Assembly: GCF_001180105.1 (NCBI RefSeq)
Contig: NZ_CVSO01000002.1
Location: 1 to 64,000, forward strand
Source: Candidatus Pelagibacter communis
GTDB lineage: Bacteria; Pseudomonadota; Alphaproteobacteria; Pelagibacterales; Pelagibacteraceae
Length of the DNA: 64,000 bases
Direction of reading: 5' to 3'
The translations under genes and the position numbers were made by a program. Shown piece by piece: positions 1 to 9,232 of the stretch. The notes under the pieces were generated by a model. The model saw only the letters and a program-made list of their open reading frames with translations. It made no database searches and was not told the DNA's origin. Each line of letters starts with the position of its first letter. Position 1 is the first letter of the stretch.

Positions 1-175
1 TGTAATTGTGCAAGTTGTTTCATTCAAACTAACAGGTAAAAGAATTTTTATGATGGCACCAATTCATCATCACTTTGAGAAAAAAGGTTGGGCTGAATCT
101 ACAATAGTCATAAGATTTTGGATTATATCACTTATTTTGGCAATGATTGGTTTAGCCACTTTAAAACTAAGATGA
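1..175 (+). CDS. mraY: Phospho-N-acetylmuramoyl-pentapeptide transferase, C-terminal end (partial)
   Basis: The window opens inside this gene; the reading frame runs from base 2 to a TGA at 173-175. The visible 57 residues contain the MraY C-terminal signature [14 protein letters not shown], the histidine-rich loop conserved in this integral membrane enzyme, followed by a final hydrophobic helix. MraY moves phospho-MurNAc-pentapeptide from UDP to undecaprenyl phosphate, giving lipid I. Its stop codon overlaps the likely start of murD (ATGA at 172-175), and it heads the wall-synthesis gene run that follows. The identification is firm; only the extent upstream is unknown. Confidence 0.95.
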   Translation, partial: VIVQVVSFKLTGKRIFMMAPIHHHFEKKGWAESTIVIRFWIISLILAMIGLATLKLR

Positions 176-1476
176 AATCTACAAGGGAATTCTTCCAGAA
201 TAAAAAAATTCTAATTTATGGATATGGTAAAACTGGCAAGTCCGCCTTTAACTTTTTGAAAACAAAAAATAATTTAAAAGTTTTTGATGATAATTTACCT
301 TTAACAAACCTTCCTTATAACAAAAAGTTTACCAGAGGAAGTGATAGTATAAGGAACTTTGACTACGTTTTATTAAGCCCTGGGATAAATTACAGAAAAT
401 GTTTATTATCGAATGAAATAATAAAAAATAAAGAAAAGATCATCTCTGATTTGGATGTGTTTTATAAAAGTTTTCCAGAAAATTTTTTTATCACAATCAC
501 GGGAACAAATGGAAAATCAACAACTTGCAAACTTCTATATCAAGTTCTTAAGTCTCAAGGAATTCATACAAAATTAGTGGGTAATATCGGAAAATCTATT
601 TTATCAAATTATCATTTTACCAAAAAAACATTATTTGTTGTTGAAGCTTCTTCTTATCAAATCGAATATAGCAAATACTATAAAACTAATTTCGCAGCAA
701 TTTTAAATGTTTCAGTCGATCATCTAGAAAGACACGGCAATTTCAAAAATTACGTCCAAAGTAAAATTAAACTTATTTTAATGCAAAATAAAAGTTCCTA
801 CGCTTTTATAGAAAATAAAAATAAAATAATTGAAAAAGTACTAAATAAAAAAAAGATTAATTCAAAAGTTTTAAGAGTTGATGAGAAAATTTATTTGAAA
901 TTTCAAAAATTAATTAAAAATAATTATCTAAATAATAATGTTAATCAAAAAAATCTTATCTTCATTTTCAATATTTGTAATTTTTTAAAAATTAATTTGA
1001 AAAAGATTATACCTACTTTAAATAAATTTAAGGGTTTAAGATTTAGAAATGAAATTGTTATAAATGGTAAAAAAATTAAGGTAATTAATGATTCAAAATC
1101 GACATCCTTTTCCTCTACGCAAGAACTTATAGACACCAAGAAGAAGACTTTCTGGATTTTAGGAGGATTGCCAAAAAAAGGGGATAAATTTACATTAAGT
1201 AAAAAAGATTGTTTTAATTTAAGAGCCTATATATTTGGGAAAAATGCTGAATTTTTTGCAAAAAGACTAAAGGATAAAGTTCATTATCAAAAATTTAAAA
1301 ATATGATTTCTGCAATAAAGAAAATTAAAATTGACTTTAAAAAAGAACAGATGTCGAATGAAAAAATTATTCTTTTCAGCCCTGCATCAGCTTCTTTTGA
1401 TGATTTCAAAAATTTCGAGGATAGAGGAAAATATTTCAATTATCAGTTAAAAAAAATTGGAATTAATAGAAAATAA
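172..1476 (+). CDS. murD: UDP-N-acetylmuramoylalanine--D-glutamate ligase MurD
   Basis: Cytoplasmic Mur ligase that adds D-glutamate to UDP-MurNAc-L-Ala using ATP. An upstream in-frame ATG exists at 118, but it lies inside mraY; the ATG at 172 overlaps the mraY stop as ATGA and puts the first beta strand ([15 protein letters not shown]) at the normal distance from the N-terminus, so I place the start there (434 residues). The ATP loop GTNGKST is at residues 111-117, followed by the Mur central-domain stretch [10 protein letters not shown] and the carbamylated-lysine region. The C-terminal domain has the NDSKSTS motif and ends with [17 protein letters not shown], typical of MurD. It sits between mraY and ftsW as in other dcw clusters. 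Confidence 0.95.
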   Translation: MKSTREFFQNKKILIYGYGKTGKSAFNFLKTKNNLKVFDDNLPLTNLPYNKKFTRGSDSIRNFDYVLLSPGINYRKCLLSNEIIKNKEKIISDLDVFYKSFPENFFITITGTNGKSTTCKLLYQVLKSQGIHTKLVGNIGKSILSNYHFTKKTLFVVEASSYQIEYSKYYKTNFAAILNVSVDHLERHGNFKNYVQSKIKLILMQNKSSYAFIENKNKIIEKVLNKKKINSKVLRVDEKIYLKFQKLIKNNYLNNNVNQKNLIFIFNICNFLKINLKKIIPTLNKFKGLRFRNEIVINGKKIKVINDSKSTSFSSTQELIDTKKKTFWILGGLPKKGDKFTLSKKDCFNLRAYIFGKNAEFFAKRLKDKVHYQKFKNMISAIKKIKIDFKKEQMSNEKIILFSPASASFDDFKNFEDRGKYFNYQLKKIGINRK

Positions 1477-1479
1477 GAT

Positions 1480-2586
1480 ATGAATTTTTCTTTATATAAT
1501 TGGTGGAAAAATATTGATAAATTTTTATTTTTTTTAATAATCTTGTTAATTTCTTTAGGTATTTTTTTTTCACTTGTTTCAACTTCTTTAATTGCATCTA
1601 CCAAACTTGAAACAACAAGTTATTATTTTTTTTTTAAGCAATTTATTTATACTCTGATAGGAATTTTCACAATTTTCTTTTTTTCCTTACTTGAAGAAAA
1701 AACTTTTTATAAACTGTCACTAGTTTCTTTTTTGATAATATTTTGTGCCTTAATTTTAGTCCCAATTATTGGTGTGGAGGTTAAAGGCTCTAAAAGATGG
1801 TTAGATATATTCTTTTTTCCAAGGTTCCAACCAATCGAAATACTTAAACCATTTTTAATAATCATACTATCAATGATACTTACATCTGAAAAATATTCGA
1901 ATAAGTATGCAAGATATCTTTTAAGTTTAATCGCAATCATTCCAATTATCCTTTTACTATTTTTGCAGCCAGATATTGGACAAACATTATTAGTATTATC
2001 TCTTTGGTTAAGTCTCATATTTGTTTCAGGTATAAATCTTATATTTTTAATTATTTTTATATTAATTGGTTTATGCACTTTGTTTCTGATGATTAACTTT
2101 ATCCCGAAATTGAATTACATAAAATTTAGGATTGATTCATTTTTTGATTTAACTTCAAAAGGAAATTATCAGTCTGAGAGAGCATCAGAAGCAATTATGA
2201 ATGGAGGTTTTTTTGGAAAAGGTATCGGAGAAGGCACTTTGAATGTTAGAGTACCAGAAGCCCATACAGATTATGTTATAGCCGTAATAGCTGAAGAATT
2301 TGGAATAATATCAATAATAGGAATTATTTTAATATTTCTATGTCTTATTTTTAGAGTTTTCAAAAAAGTATCAACTGTAGAAGATGAATGTTTCAAATTA
2401 ATACTTGTTGGCTCTGTAATGTTAATTCTTTTTCAAGTTTTAGTTCATATTGGAGTAAATATTAGATTTTTACCTACAACAGGAATGACTTTGCCATTTC
2501 TTAGTTATGGAGGTTCCTCTATAATTGGTTCCTCGATATTAATAGGAATAATTTTAAATTTAACAAAGAGAAAAATAGATAAATGA
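1480..2586 (+). CDS. ftsW: SEDS-family septal peptidoglycan polymerase FtsW
   Basis: Integral membrane glycosyltransferase of the SEDS family that polymerises lipid II at the division septum together with a class B PBP. The 368-residue protein is almost wholly hydrophobic with about ten membrane segments. SEDS hallmarks are present: GSKRWLDI near residue 103, QPDIGQT near 160, the extracytoplasmic loop ending EAHTDYVIAVIAEEFG, and the C-terminal GMTLPFLSYGGSS. Position between murD and murG supports FtsW; the second SEDS gene of the window (39844) is in the rod-shape operon and is RodA. It overlaps murG by four bases (ATGA). Confidence 0.94.
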   Translation: MNFSLYNWWKNIDKFLFFLIILLISLGIFFSLVSTSLIASTKLETTSYYFFFKQFIYTLIGIFTIFFFSLLEEKTFYKLSLVSFLIIFCALILVPIIGVEVKGSKRWLDIFFFPRFQPIEILKPFLIIILSMILTSEKYSNKYARYLLSLIAIIPIILLLFLQPDIGQTLLVLSLWLSLIFVSGINLIFLIIFILIGLCTLFLMINFIPKLNYIKFRIDSFFDLTSKGNYQSERASEAIMNGGFFGKGIGEGTLNVRVPEAHTDYVIAVIAEEFGIISIIGIILIFLCLIFRVFKKVSTVEDECFKLILVGSVMLILFQVLVHIGVNIRFLPTTGMTLPFLSYGGSSIIGSSILIGIILNLTKRKIDK

Positions 2587-3647
2587 GCTCCATGATAATA
2601 AGCACTGGCGGGACAGGAGGACACGTTATACCAGCTAAGGTATTTTATGATTATTTTAAGGAAAAATTTAATGTAAAAATAATTTCAGATAAAAGAGGTC
2701 TAAATTTCATTGAAAAAGAAAATTATAATGTAAATGAAATTCATATCCCACAATTTAAAAAAAATTTTAGTATTTTAATATTTCCTTTTTTTTTAATTGC
2801 TTCGTTTTTAAAATCCTTATTTTTCCTTAAAAAAGAAAATCCAAAATTGCTTTTATCTACAGGCGGATATATGAGTATTCCACACTGCTTAGCAGCAAGA
2901 ATTTTAAATATTAAAATATTCCTTTTTGAACCCAATTTAGTAATTGGGAGATCTAATTTATTATTGTTAAGATTTTGCAAAAAAATATTTGCTTATGAAA
3001 CTAATTTAAAAAATTTACCCTCAAAATTTTTGTATAAACTTAAAGTAATCAAACCCATAGTTAGAAAAGAATTTTTGAGACAAAAAAAAACCTCACCATC
3101 TGATAAAGAATTAAAAGTTTTAATAATTGGAGGAAGTCAAACAGCAAAAAAATTAGACACTATCTTTCTTAAAGATATTTTAAGAATCTCAAAGATGATA
3201 AACCTAACTATATATCACCAAACTAGTGAATCTAACCAAGAATATTTAAAAAACTTTTATGAACAAAATAGTATTACAAATAAAGTTTTTACTTTTGAAG
3301 ATAAATTAAGTGAAATTATGTCATTGTGTGATTTTGCAATCACACGCGCTGGAGCATCTACTTTGTCAGAATTAGTTTCTTTAAAGATCCCATTTCTAGC
3401 AATTCCTTTTCCTTTTTCAAAAGATGATCACCAATATTTTAATGCAAAATTTTATGTGGATAAAAATTTTGGTTGGCTTATTAATGAACATGAGATTTTT
3501 GAAAACTATTTCTATCAATTTTATGAAAAAAATATTCATAACAAACAAATGTTAGATAACAAAGTAGAAAAAATGAGTAATTTTATTTTTGAAGGATCAT
3601 GGTCTGAAAACCTTAATATGATAGAACAAACTTTTTATGAAAATTAA
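2583..3647 (+). CDS. murG: Lipid II synthase MurG (GlcNAc transferase)
   Basis: Membrane-associated GT-B glycosyltransferase that adds GlcNAc from UDP-GlcNAc to lipid I on the inner face of the cytoplasmic membrane. The glycine-rich N-terminal loop GGTGGH is at residues 9-14, and the sugar-nucleotide site ITRAGASTLSEL followed by IPFPFSKDDHQYFNA lies in the C-terminal domain. Length 354 is normal. Two start codons are close together (2583 and 2592); the first overlaps the ftsW stop as ATGA, so I keep it, though MIISTGG from the second would also fit the family. The 3' end overlaps murC by 11 bases. Confidence 0.95.
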   Translation: MSSMIISTGGTGGHVIPAKVFYDYFKEKFNVKIISDKRGLNFIEKENYNVNEIHIPQFKKNFSILIFPFFLIASFLKSLFFLKKENPKLLLSTGGYMSIPHCLAARILNIKIFLFEPNLVIGRSNLLLLRFCKKIFAYETNLKNLPSKFLYKLKVIKPIVRKEFLRQKKTSPSDKELKVLIIGGSQTAKKLDTIFLKDILRISKMINLTIYHQTSESNQEYLKNFYEQNSITNKVFTFEDKLSEIMSLCDFAITRAGASTLSELVSLKIPFLAIPFPFSKDDHQYFNAKFYVDKNFGWLINEHEIFENYFYQFYEKNIHNKQMLDNKVEKMSNFIFEGSWSENLNMIEQTFYEN

Positions 3648-5037
3648 TCTAGGAAAAAAAGAAATAATCCATTTCATTGGCATAGGAGGCATTGGTATGA
3701 GTGGATTGGCATTAATAATGAAACAACTTGGTTTTAAAATACAAGGAAGTGATATTTCAGTAAATAAAAACATTGAAAGACTTAAAAAAAATAATATTAA
3801 AATTTTTACAAAACACAAAATTTCCAATCTAAACAAGGCTAATATTATTGTCATATCCTCAGCAATTAAAAATAATAATATTGAGCTAAACGCAGCTAAG
3901 AAAAAAGATTTACCAATTTACAAAAGAGGAGACATGCTTGCACACATGACCTCATTAAAAAAGAATATTGTTGTTGCAGGTTCACATGGAAAAACTACTA
4001 CAACCTCATTGATTGCAAATGTTTTTTCAAAAGCCAAGTTAGATCCTACAATAATAAATGGAGGTGTGATAAATTCAATTAACAACTCGGCCAAATTAGG
4101 TAAAAGCGAATGGTGTGTACTCGAGTCTGATGAGTCTGATGGTAGTTTTATTAAAGTCCCATTCACTTATTCAATTATTACTAATATCGATAGAGAGCAT
4201 ATGGATTTTTATAAATCTGAGGATAATTTAAAAAAGCATTTTGAAAAATTTATTTCAAACGTTCCCTCTTTCGGCAAAGCATTTTTGTGTATTGATGATG
4301 TCAATAATAGAAGTTTACTTAAAAAAAATCTTGTTAAAAACTATTTTACTTATGGTGTTAATAAAGATTCTAATTTTAGAATTACAAATATAAAGTACAA
4401 ATTAAATAGGTCAATTTTTGATTTAATTATAAAAATACCTAATAAAAAAAAGATAAGTGTCAACAATATAGAAATCCCTTTAATTGGATTTCATAATATA
4501 AGTAATGCGGCTGCAACATTTGCATTAACTTCTCATATAGGAATATCTACAAGCTTAATAAAAAAAAGCCTCAAAGATTTTCAAGGGGTTGAAAGAAGGT
4601 TTAATAAAGTTTTTGATTTTAATGGTGTAACTTTTTTTGATGATTATGCTCATCACCCAACTGAAATTAAAGAAGTTTTAAATGGTGTAAAAAAAAGCTT
4701 TTTAAACAAAAAAGTCATATCTATTTTTCAACCACACAGAATTTCAAGACTAAATGATTTAAGCAATGATTTTAGCAAATCATTTAAAAATTCAGATCAA
4801 GTATTATTATGCCCCGTTTATAAGGCAGGCGAAAAAATTAAATTGAAGTTTAAATATGAAAAATTTGCTAAAGATATATCAAAAAATTCAAAAGCGTTAG
4901 TAATTATGGTTAATCAAAAACAAGACCTTGTAAATTTCTTCAAAAACAATTTAAAAGGAAATGAAATTGTAATTGGAATGGGTGCTGGATCAATATCTGG
5001 ATGGTTAAAAGAGCTTAAAAATTTTCTTAAACAATGA
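3637..5037 (+). CDS. murC: UDP-N-acetylmuramate--L-alanine ligase MurC
   Basis: First Mur ligase of the stem peptide, adding L-alanine to UDP-MurNAc in the cytoplasm. The N-terminal domain carries HFIGIGGIGMSG (residues 12-23); the ATP loop GSHGKT is at 115-120; ESDESDGSF and NIDREHMD follow in the central domain; the C-terminal domain has DDYAHHPTE and FQPHRISR. At 466 residues it is full length. It overlaps murG upstream and murB downstream by a few bases, which suggests translational coupling along the run. Confidence 0.96.
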   Translation: MKINLGKKEIIHFIGIGGIGMSGLALIMKQLGFKIQGSDISVNKNIERLKKNNIKIFTKHKISNLNKANIIVISSAIKNNNIELNAAKKKDLPIYKRGDMLAHMTSLKKNIVVAGSHGKTTTTSLIANVFSKAKLDPTIINGGVINSINNSAKLGKSEWCVLESDESDGSFIKVPFTYSIITNIDREHMDFYKSEDNLKKHFEKFISNVPSFGKAFLCIDDVNNRSLLKKNLVKNYFTYGVNKDSNFRITNIKYKLNRSIFDLIIKIPNKKKISVNNIEIPLIGFHNISNAAATFALTSHIGISTSLIKKSLKDFQGVERRFNKVFDFNGVTFFDDYAHHPTEIKEVLNGVKKSFLNKKVISIFQPHRISRLNDLSNDFSKSFKNSDQVLLCPVYKAGEKIKLKFKYEKFAKDISKNSKALVIMVNQKQDLVNFFKNNLKGNEIVIGMGAGSISGWLKELKNFLKQ

Positions 5038-5939
5038 ACATGCAAGAAATTAAAACCTTTAAAGATCAAAATAATTCTAATCTAAAATTTGATTTCTCTC
5101 TTAAAAATTTGAATTGGATGAATATTGGTGGATCAGCAAAGGTTTTTTTTAAACCAGAAAATTTAAAAGAGCTAATAAGTTTTTTAAAAATAGTACCAAA
5201 ATATAAAAAACATGTTTTAGGAGCGGGATCTAATCTTTTAATTAGTGAAAAATTGGGGGAAAAAATTTTTATTAAGTTAGGTAAAAATTTTAGCAATATA
5301 TCATTGATTGATGATAATAAATTAGTTGCTGGCTGTTCATCTTTAGATAAAAATGTTTCTGATTTTGCCTGTGAAAATGGTTTATCTGGTTTAGAATTTT
5401 TGTCTTGTATACCAGGCTCAGTAGGTGGTGGTATAAGAATGAATTCTGGATGTTTCGGGTCTGAATTCAAAGATTTTTTAGTTTCAATTCAGGTAGTAGA
5501 TTTTGAAGGAAAGGTAAGCTCGATTAGAACAAAGGATATTATTTTTGGTTATAGAAAGTGCAATTTACCTAATGATTTAATCTTTTTAAGTGCCACATTT
5601 GAATGTAAAAAAAGTAACAAGGAATTTATAAGAAAAGAAATTGAAAGACTAAAAAAACTTAAAGAATCATCTCAACCATTAAGAGTCAAAACTGGTGGGA
5701 GTACTTTTAAAAATCCAGTAAAAAGTACCGAAAAAAAAGTTTGGGAACTTATTCGTGAAAGTGTGCCTGAAGATATTAGTTTTGGGGATGCTAAAATTTC
5801 ATCTAAACATAGCAATTTCTTTGTTAATTCAAAAAATGCCTCTTTTTCTGAGATGAACAAGTTGATTAATTTTGTGAAAGATGAAGTCAAAAAAAAAACA
5901 GGTATATCTTTGGATCTTGAGATAGAAATAATAGAATAG
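5034..5939 (+). CDS. murB: UDP-N-acetylenolpyruvoylglucosamine reductase MurB
   Basis: FAD- and NADPH-dependent enzyme that reduces enolpyruvyl-UDP-GlcNAc to UDP-MurNAc. The FAD-binding PP-loop shows LGAGSNLLI (about residue 62), then IPGSVGGGIRMNSGCFG, the GYRKC segment carrying the conserved Tyr and Arg, and TGGSTFKNP with the catalytic serine near residue 223. Its 301 residues and the lack of the long insertion of E. coli-type MurB suggest the shorter type II form. The start overlaps the murC stop (ATGA); the ATG nine bases inside murB could also serve. Confidence 0.95.
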   Translation: MNMQEIKTFKDQNNSNLKFDFSLKNLNWMNIGGSAKVFFKPENLKELISFLKIVPKYKKHVLGAGSNLLISEKLGEKIFIKLGKNFSNISLIDDNKLVAGCSSLDKNVSDFACENGLSGLEFLSCIPGSVGGGIRMNSGCFGSEFKDFLVSIQVVDFEGKVSSIRTKDIIFGYRKCNLPNDLIFLSATFECKKSNKEFIRKEIERLKKLKESSQPLRVKTGGSTFKNPVKSTEKKVWELIRESVPEDISFGDAKISSKHSNFFVNSKNASFSEMNKLINFVKDEVKKKTGISLDLEIEIIE

Positions 5940-6851
5940 ATGAAAAAAAGAATTCTTATTCTCGGAGGTGGTATCTCAGGAGAAAGGTCTATTAGTCTCA
6001 AAACTGCAAAAGCAGTGATGAACAGTATTAAAAAAAAATATTATTGTAGAATAGTTGAACCTGACGAAAATTTGACAAAAAATATTGACAGGTTTTCTCC
6101 CCATGTTGTTTTCAACGCTTTACACGGAAGATTTGGTGAAGATGGTTTCATCCAAACTTACTTAGAGAGCAAAGGTCTTAAATACACCCATTCAGGTGTC
6201 CTATCTTCCATGATGGCGATGGATAAAGAAATTTCAAAAAAAATATTCATTAAGAATAAGATTTTAACACCAAAATTTCAAAAAATAAGAATAGATTTAG
6301 ATAAAAAAAAAGTGATAAAATTTTTAAAAAAGAAAATTAAATTTCCTGTAGTTATCAAACCAATTAATGAGGGATCAAGTTTAGGTGTTTATATTTGTAA
6401 TGAAAAAAATATCGTTAAAAATCTTAATAAGCTTAAAGCTTATGATGAAATTTTGGTTGAAGAATTTATACCAGGAAGAGAAATTCAAGTTGCAATACTT
6501 GGAAAAAAAAAGCTAGGAGCAATTGAGCTGAAACCCAAAAGAAAATTTTATGATTATAAGGCGAAGTATAGTTCCAAAGCAAAAACGAAACACATTATTC
6601 CGGTGAATATTAAAATGAAAGAGTATAAAAAAGTGATGAACATTGCTTTGAAAGCTCACAAAGCTTTAAAATGTAGAGGAGTTACCAGATCAGACTTTAA
6701 ATTTTATAAAGGGAAATTTTATCTTTTGGAAACTAATACTCAGCCAGGAATGACAAATCTTTCATTAGTGCCGGAAATAGCATTATACCATGGAATGAAT
6801 TTCTTTTCATTAATAGACTGGATTATCAAAGATGCTTCAAAAAATAGATAA
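5940..6851 (+). CDS. ddl: D-alanine--D-alanine ligase
   Basis: ATP-grasp ligase making the D-Ala-D-Ala dipeptide for peptidoglycan precursors. It starts with ILILGGGISGERSISL, the family N-terminal strand and loop, then has NALHGRFGEDG, the grasp-domain loop KPINEGSSLGVY, EEFIPGREIQV, and near the end the metal and product site LETNTQPGMT. At 303 residues it has standard length. The start ATG follows the murB stop directly, and the end overlaps ftsQ by 20 bases, so the genes are almost certainly one operon. Confidence 0.95.
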   Translation: MKKRILILGGGISGERSISLKTAKAVMNSIKKKYYCRIVEPDENLTKNIDRFSPHVVFNALHGRFGEDGFIQTYLESKGLKYTHSGVLSSMMAMDKEISKKIFIKNKILTPKFQKIRIDLDKKKVIKFLKKKIKFPVVIKPINEGSSLGVYICNEKNIVKNLNKLKAYDEILVEEFIPGREIQVAILGKKKLGAIELKPKRKFYDYKAKYSSKAKTKHIIPVNIKMKEYKKVMNIALKAHKALKCRGVTRSDFKFYKGKFYLLETNTQPGMTNLSLVPEIALYHGMNFFSLIDWIIKDASKNR

Positions 6852-7506
6852 GAAAAATTATATTCTTTTTTACTTTATTATTTTTTTAATTCTATCCTCA
6901 ATACACAATTCAAATTTAAAATTAAATAATTTTTTTAATGTTAAAAAAATTGAGGTTCTTGGTTTAGATAAAAAAAATAGCATAATCTTGGAGAAAAAGT
7001 TAGTTAGTTTAATTGGATATAACATTTTTACACTGAAAAAAGAGTCATTTAATTTTATGAATTCTCTAAATTTTATAAAAGATTATAGTGTTAAAAAAAT
7101 ATATCCTAATCATGTAAAAGTTTTTTTTGAGTCAGCTGAGGCCATTAGTACTATAAAATATTTGAATGAATTAGTTGTTCTAGGAAATAACGGAAAAATA
7201 ATTAAATTAGAAAATTTACCAACCAATGTTCCTAAAATTATTGGTACTAAAAATATAAAAAAAGCTTTTCGAACTTTGAAAATGATAGATAAATCAGATC
7301 TTGAAATTGAAAAAATAATGATAATAGAATTTTTTCCAAGCGAGAGAATAGACGTAGAATTAAGAAATAAAAAAAAAATTAAATTTTCAACAAATTTATC
7401 AGTTGATAATTTTAATTTTGGTTCGAAACTTTTAAATGATGATGAGTTTAATAAATCAAGAATTATTGATTTAAGAATTCCTAATAAGATAATAACTTAT
7501 GATTAA
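6832..7506 (+). CDS. ftsQ: Cell division protein FtsQ
   Basis: Single-pass membrane protein of the divisome that links early and late division proteins through its periplasmic part. After a basic cytoplasmic start there is one membrane helix (about residues 10-25, rich in Phe, Ile and Leu), then a POTRA-like domain starting FFNVKKIEVLGL and a beta domain with PNHVKVFFESAEAISTIKY. At 224 residues it is on the short side for the family, mainly through a short cytoplasmic tail. The call depends partly on position between ddl and the ftsA-like gene, because FtsQ sequences diverge strongly. Confidence 0.85.
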   Translation: MLQKIDKKNYILFYFIIFLILSSIHNSNLKLNNFFNVKKIEVLGLDKKNSIILEKKLVSLIGYNIFTLKKESFNFMNSLNFIKDYSVKKIYPNHVKVFFESAEAISTIKYLNELVVLGNNGKIIKLENLPTNVPKIIGTKNIKKAFRTLKMIDKSDLEIEKIMIIEFFPSERIDVELRNKKKIKFSTNLSVDNFNFGSKLLNDDEFNKSRIIDLRIPNKIITYD

Positions 7507-8203
7507 TAAAGAATATCAATCTTTTTATTTTGCAATAGTTGGTCATAATCTACACATAAATTATTTTAGCTCTAATGACGATAATTTCAATTATCAAAAA
7601 AAATATCTGTTGCCAGACACGATAGATAATAATCTTAATTTAATAATATTATCAAAGTTCATTTCAGAAAAGATTAAAGACTTTGAGAAATATGTTGGAA
7701 ACTTTATTGAAAAAATAAATATAATTACAGATGCTAAATATGATCACTTCTCTTTAAGTCTAAAAAATAAATACGATTCAAATAAGATAAAAGAGACCGA
7801 TGTTGTTAGATTAATTAGTGATGCGAAACAACTTATTGTAAAAAACAATAAAGATTGCATTATACTACATATATTAATTGATAAATACATTCTTGATGGA
7901 AAAGAATATTTAGAATTTCCGGAAAATGTTAGTTATAAAGAACTAATTATTGATGTCAGCTTCATTACAGTTCACAGCTCTACTGTTAAAACATTAAATA
8001 AAATCTTTAAAGATTGTAATATTGAAGTAAAAAAAATCATTAGTTATCAATATTCAAATAAGTTCGCAGATAAAAGTGATATCAGTCCTTGTATCGCAGC
8101 AAAGAAAGTAATAGATGGCATCAACCCATCAGAAGTAATAACGCATAACATGCACACAAAAAAACAGGGTTTTTTCGAGAAAATGTTCAATTTTTTTGGC
8201 TAA
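7499..8203 (+). CDS. ftsA: Truncated FtsA-like division protein lacking the actin ATPase half
   Basis: The 234-residue product occupies the ftsA position after ftsQ but is little more than half the usual FtsA length (about 400 or more). The N-terminal 75 residues resemble a worn-down domain 1A: the phosphate-1 loop normally reading like LDIGTSK is replaced by FAIVGHN. Residues about 80-185 match the order of the FtsA-specific 1C (SHS2) domain: DVVRLISDAKQL, ILHILIDKYILDG, then IDVSFITVHSSTVKTLNKIF. The GGGTTD-type and adenosine-site loops of domain 2 are absent. The last 14 residues, KKQGFFEKMFNFFG, form an FtsA-like amphipathic membrane-anchor helix. The frame is intact, so it is probably a functional reduced protein, not a broken gene. 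Confidence 0.7.
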   Translation: MINKEYQSFYFAIVGHNLHINYFSSNDDNFNYQKKYLLPDTIDNNLNLIILSKFISEKIKDFEKYVGNFIEKINIITDAKYDHFSLSLKNKYDSNKIKETDVVRLISDAKQLIVKNNKDCIILHILIDKYILDGKEYLEFPENVSYKELIIDVSFITVHSSTVKTLNKIFKDCNIEVKKIISYQYSNKFADKSDISPCIAAKKVIDGINPSEVITHNMHTKKQGFFEKMFNFFG

Positions 8204-8270
8204 ATCTTGTATTGTTTTGTAACATAACTTGTTTTTTCTTTGATTTTACAGATGAATATAAGATCTCTTG

Positions 8271-9191
8271 ATGTCAATTTTAAAACAAAAAACTTTAAAA
8301 AAAGAAATAAGTTTATCAGGTATTGGCTTACATTCCGGAAAAAAGGTCAACATTAAACTAATTCCCCAGAGGCCAAATACTGGAATATATTTTAAAAGGA
8401 CTGATATAAAATCTAATAATATTATTTATCCAAGTGTTTTTAATGTATCGAGTGCCTCTTATTGCACTAAAATTTCAAATGAATATGGTGTATCAGTTTC
8501 AACTATCGAGCATTTAATGGCAGCATTATACGGCAAAGGGGTTGACAACTTGCTAATAGAAATTGACTCTGAGGAAGTTCCAATACTTGACGGATCTTCA
8601 AAAAATTTTGTTCAAGCTATAAATTCGACAGGTTTTGAAATAAGTGATCGACCGATCAAAATAATAACAATCAATAAAGAAGTGATTTACAAAGAGGGTG
8701 AAAAATCTATTTCTTTTAAACCAAGCAAGATAAGTTTAGAAATAGATTTTGAAATAAGTTTCAAAAATGAGTTAATCAATACTCAAAAAAATAATATTAA
8801 CATTTATATGGATGATTTGTCGGATATGTATAATTCAAGAACATTTTGTTTATATGAAGATATTGAAAAGCTCAAAAAGTTAAATCTCGCTAAGGGGGGT
8901 TCTCTGGACAACGCAATAGTTGTAAAACAAAACAAAATACTTAATAACGAAAAATTAAGAAATGAAAAAGAATTTGTAAATCACAAGATATTAGATTGTC
9001 TTGGAGACCTATATTTATCAGGTTTTAAAATGGTTGGTAAAGTTACCTCTTGTCATGGTGGCCACAATATCACCAATCAAGGCTTAAGAAAATTACTGAG
9101 CAAAAATGAAAATTTCTCAATTATTGAGCTAAAAGAGAAAAATATTCCTCATTCCTTTTTGAACAAGAATATTCTAAAATCTATCGCGTAA
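8271..9191 (+). CDS. lpxC: UDP-3-O-acyl-N-acetylglucosamine deacetylase LpxC
   Basis: Zinc amidase that commits UDP-3-O-acyl-GlcNAc to lipid A synthesis, so the cell makes LPS. The N-terminal signature SLSGIGLHSGKKVNI is clear; zinc ligands appear as His81 in TIEHLMAALYG and in the later NHKILDCLGD pair, and the catalytic histidine region is SCHGGHN. Length 306 is normal. A TTG precedes the ATG at 8271; I prefer the ATG. It follows the ftsA-like gene with a 67-base gap where ftsZ is found in many alphaproteobacteria. Confidence 0.96.
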   Translation: MSILKQKTLKKEISLSGIGLHSGKKVNIKLIPQRPNTGIYFKRTDIKSNNIIYPSVFNVSSASYCTKISNEYGVSVSTIEHLMAALYGKGVDNLLIEIDSEEVPILDGSSKNFVQAINSTGFEISDRPIKIITINKEVIYKEGEKSISFKPSKISLEIDFEISFKNELINTQKNNINIYMDDLSDMYNSRTFCLYEDIEKLKKLNLAKGGSLDNAIVVKQNKILNNEKLRNEKEFVNHKILDCLGDLYLSGFKMVGKVTSCHGGHNITNQGLRKLLSKNENFSIIELKEKNIPHSFLNKNILKSIA

Positions 9192-9218
9192 AGATTAATT
9201 AATTTTAAATTAGTCTTT
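9190..9218 (+). terminator. AT-rich hairpin after lpxC, possible weak terminator
   Basis: Bases 9190-9200 can pair with 9208-9218 as an 11-bp stem (one G-U pair) around a seven-base AT loop, starting within the lpxC stop codon. The stem is nearly all A-T and the following bases are not a clean T run, so termination would be weak; it may instead protect the lpxC message end or do nothing. Confidence 0.35.
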
Positions 9219-9232
9219 TATATTCTAATAAG

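Noticed and set aside
118-171. Longer murD start at 118
   Set aside because: It lies inside the mraY reading frame; the ATG at 172 overlaps the mraY stop as ATGA and gives the family N-terminus.
7499-8270. ftsA as a frameshifted pseudogene with the rest in another frame
   Set aside because: The missing half cannot be found in any frame: only 67 bases remain before lpxC, and the protein ends with the expected anchor helix.
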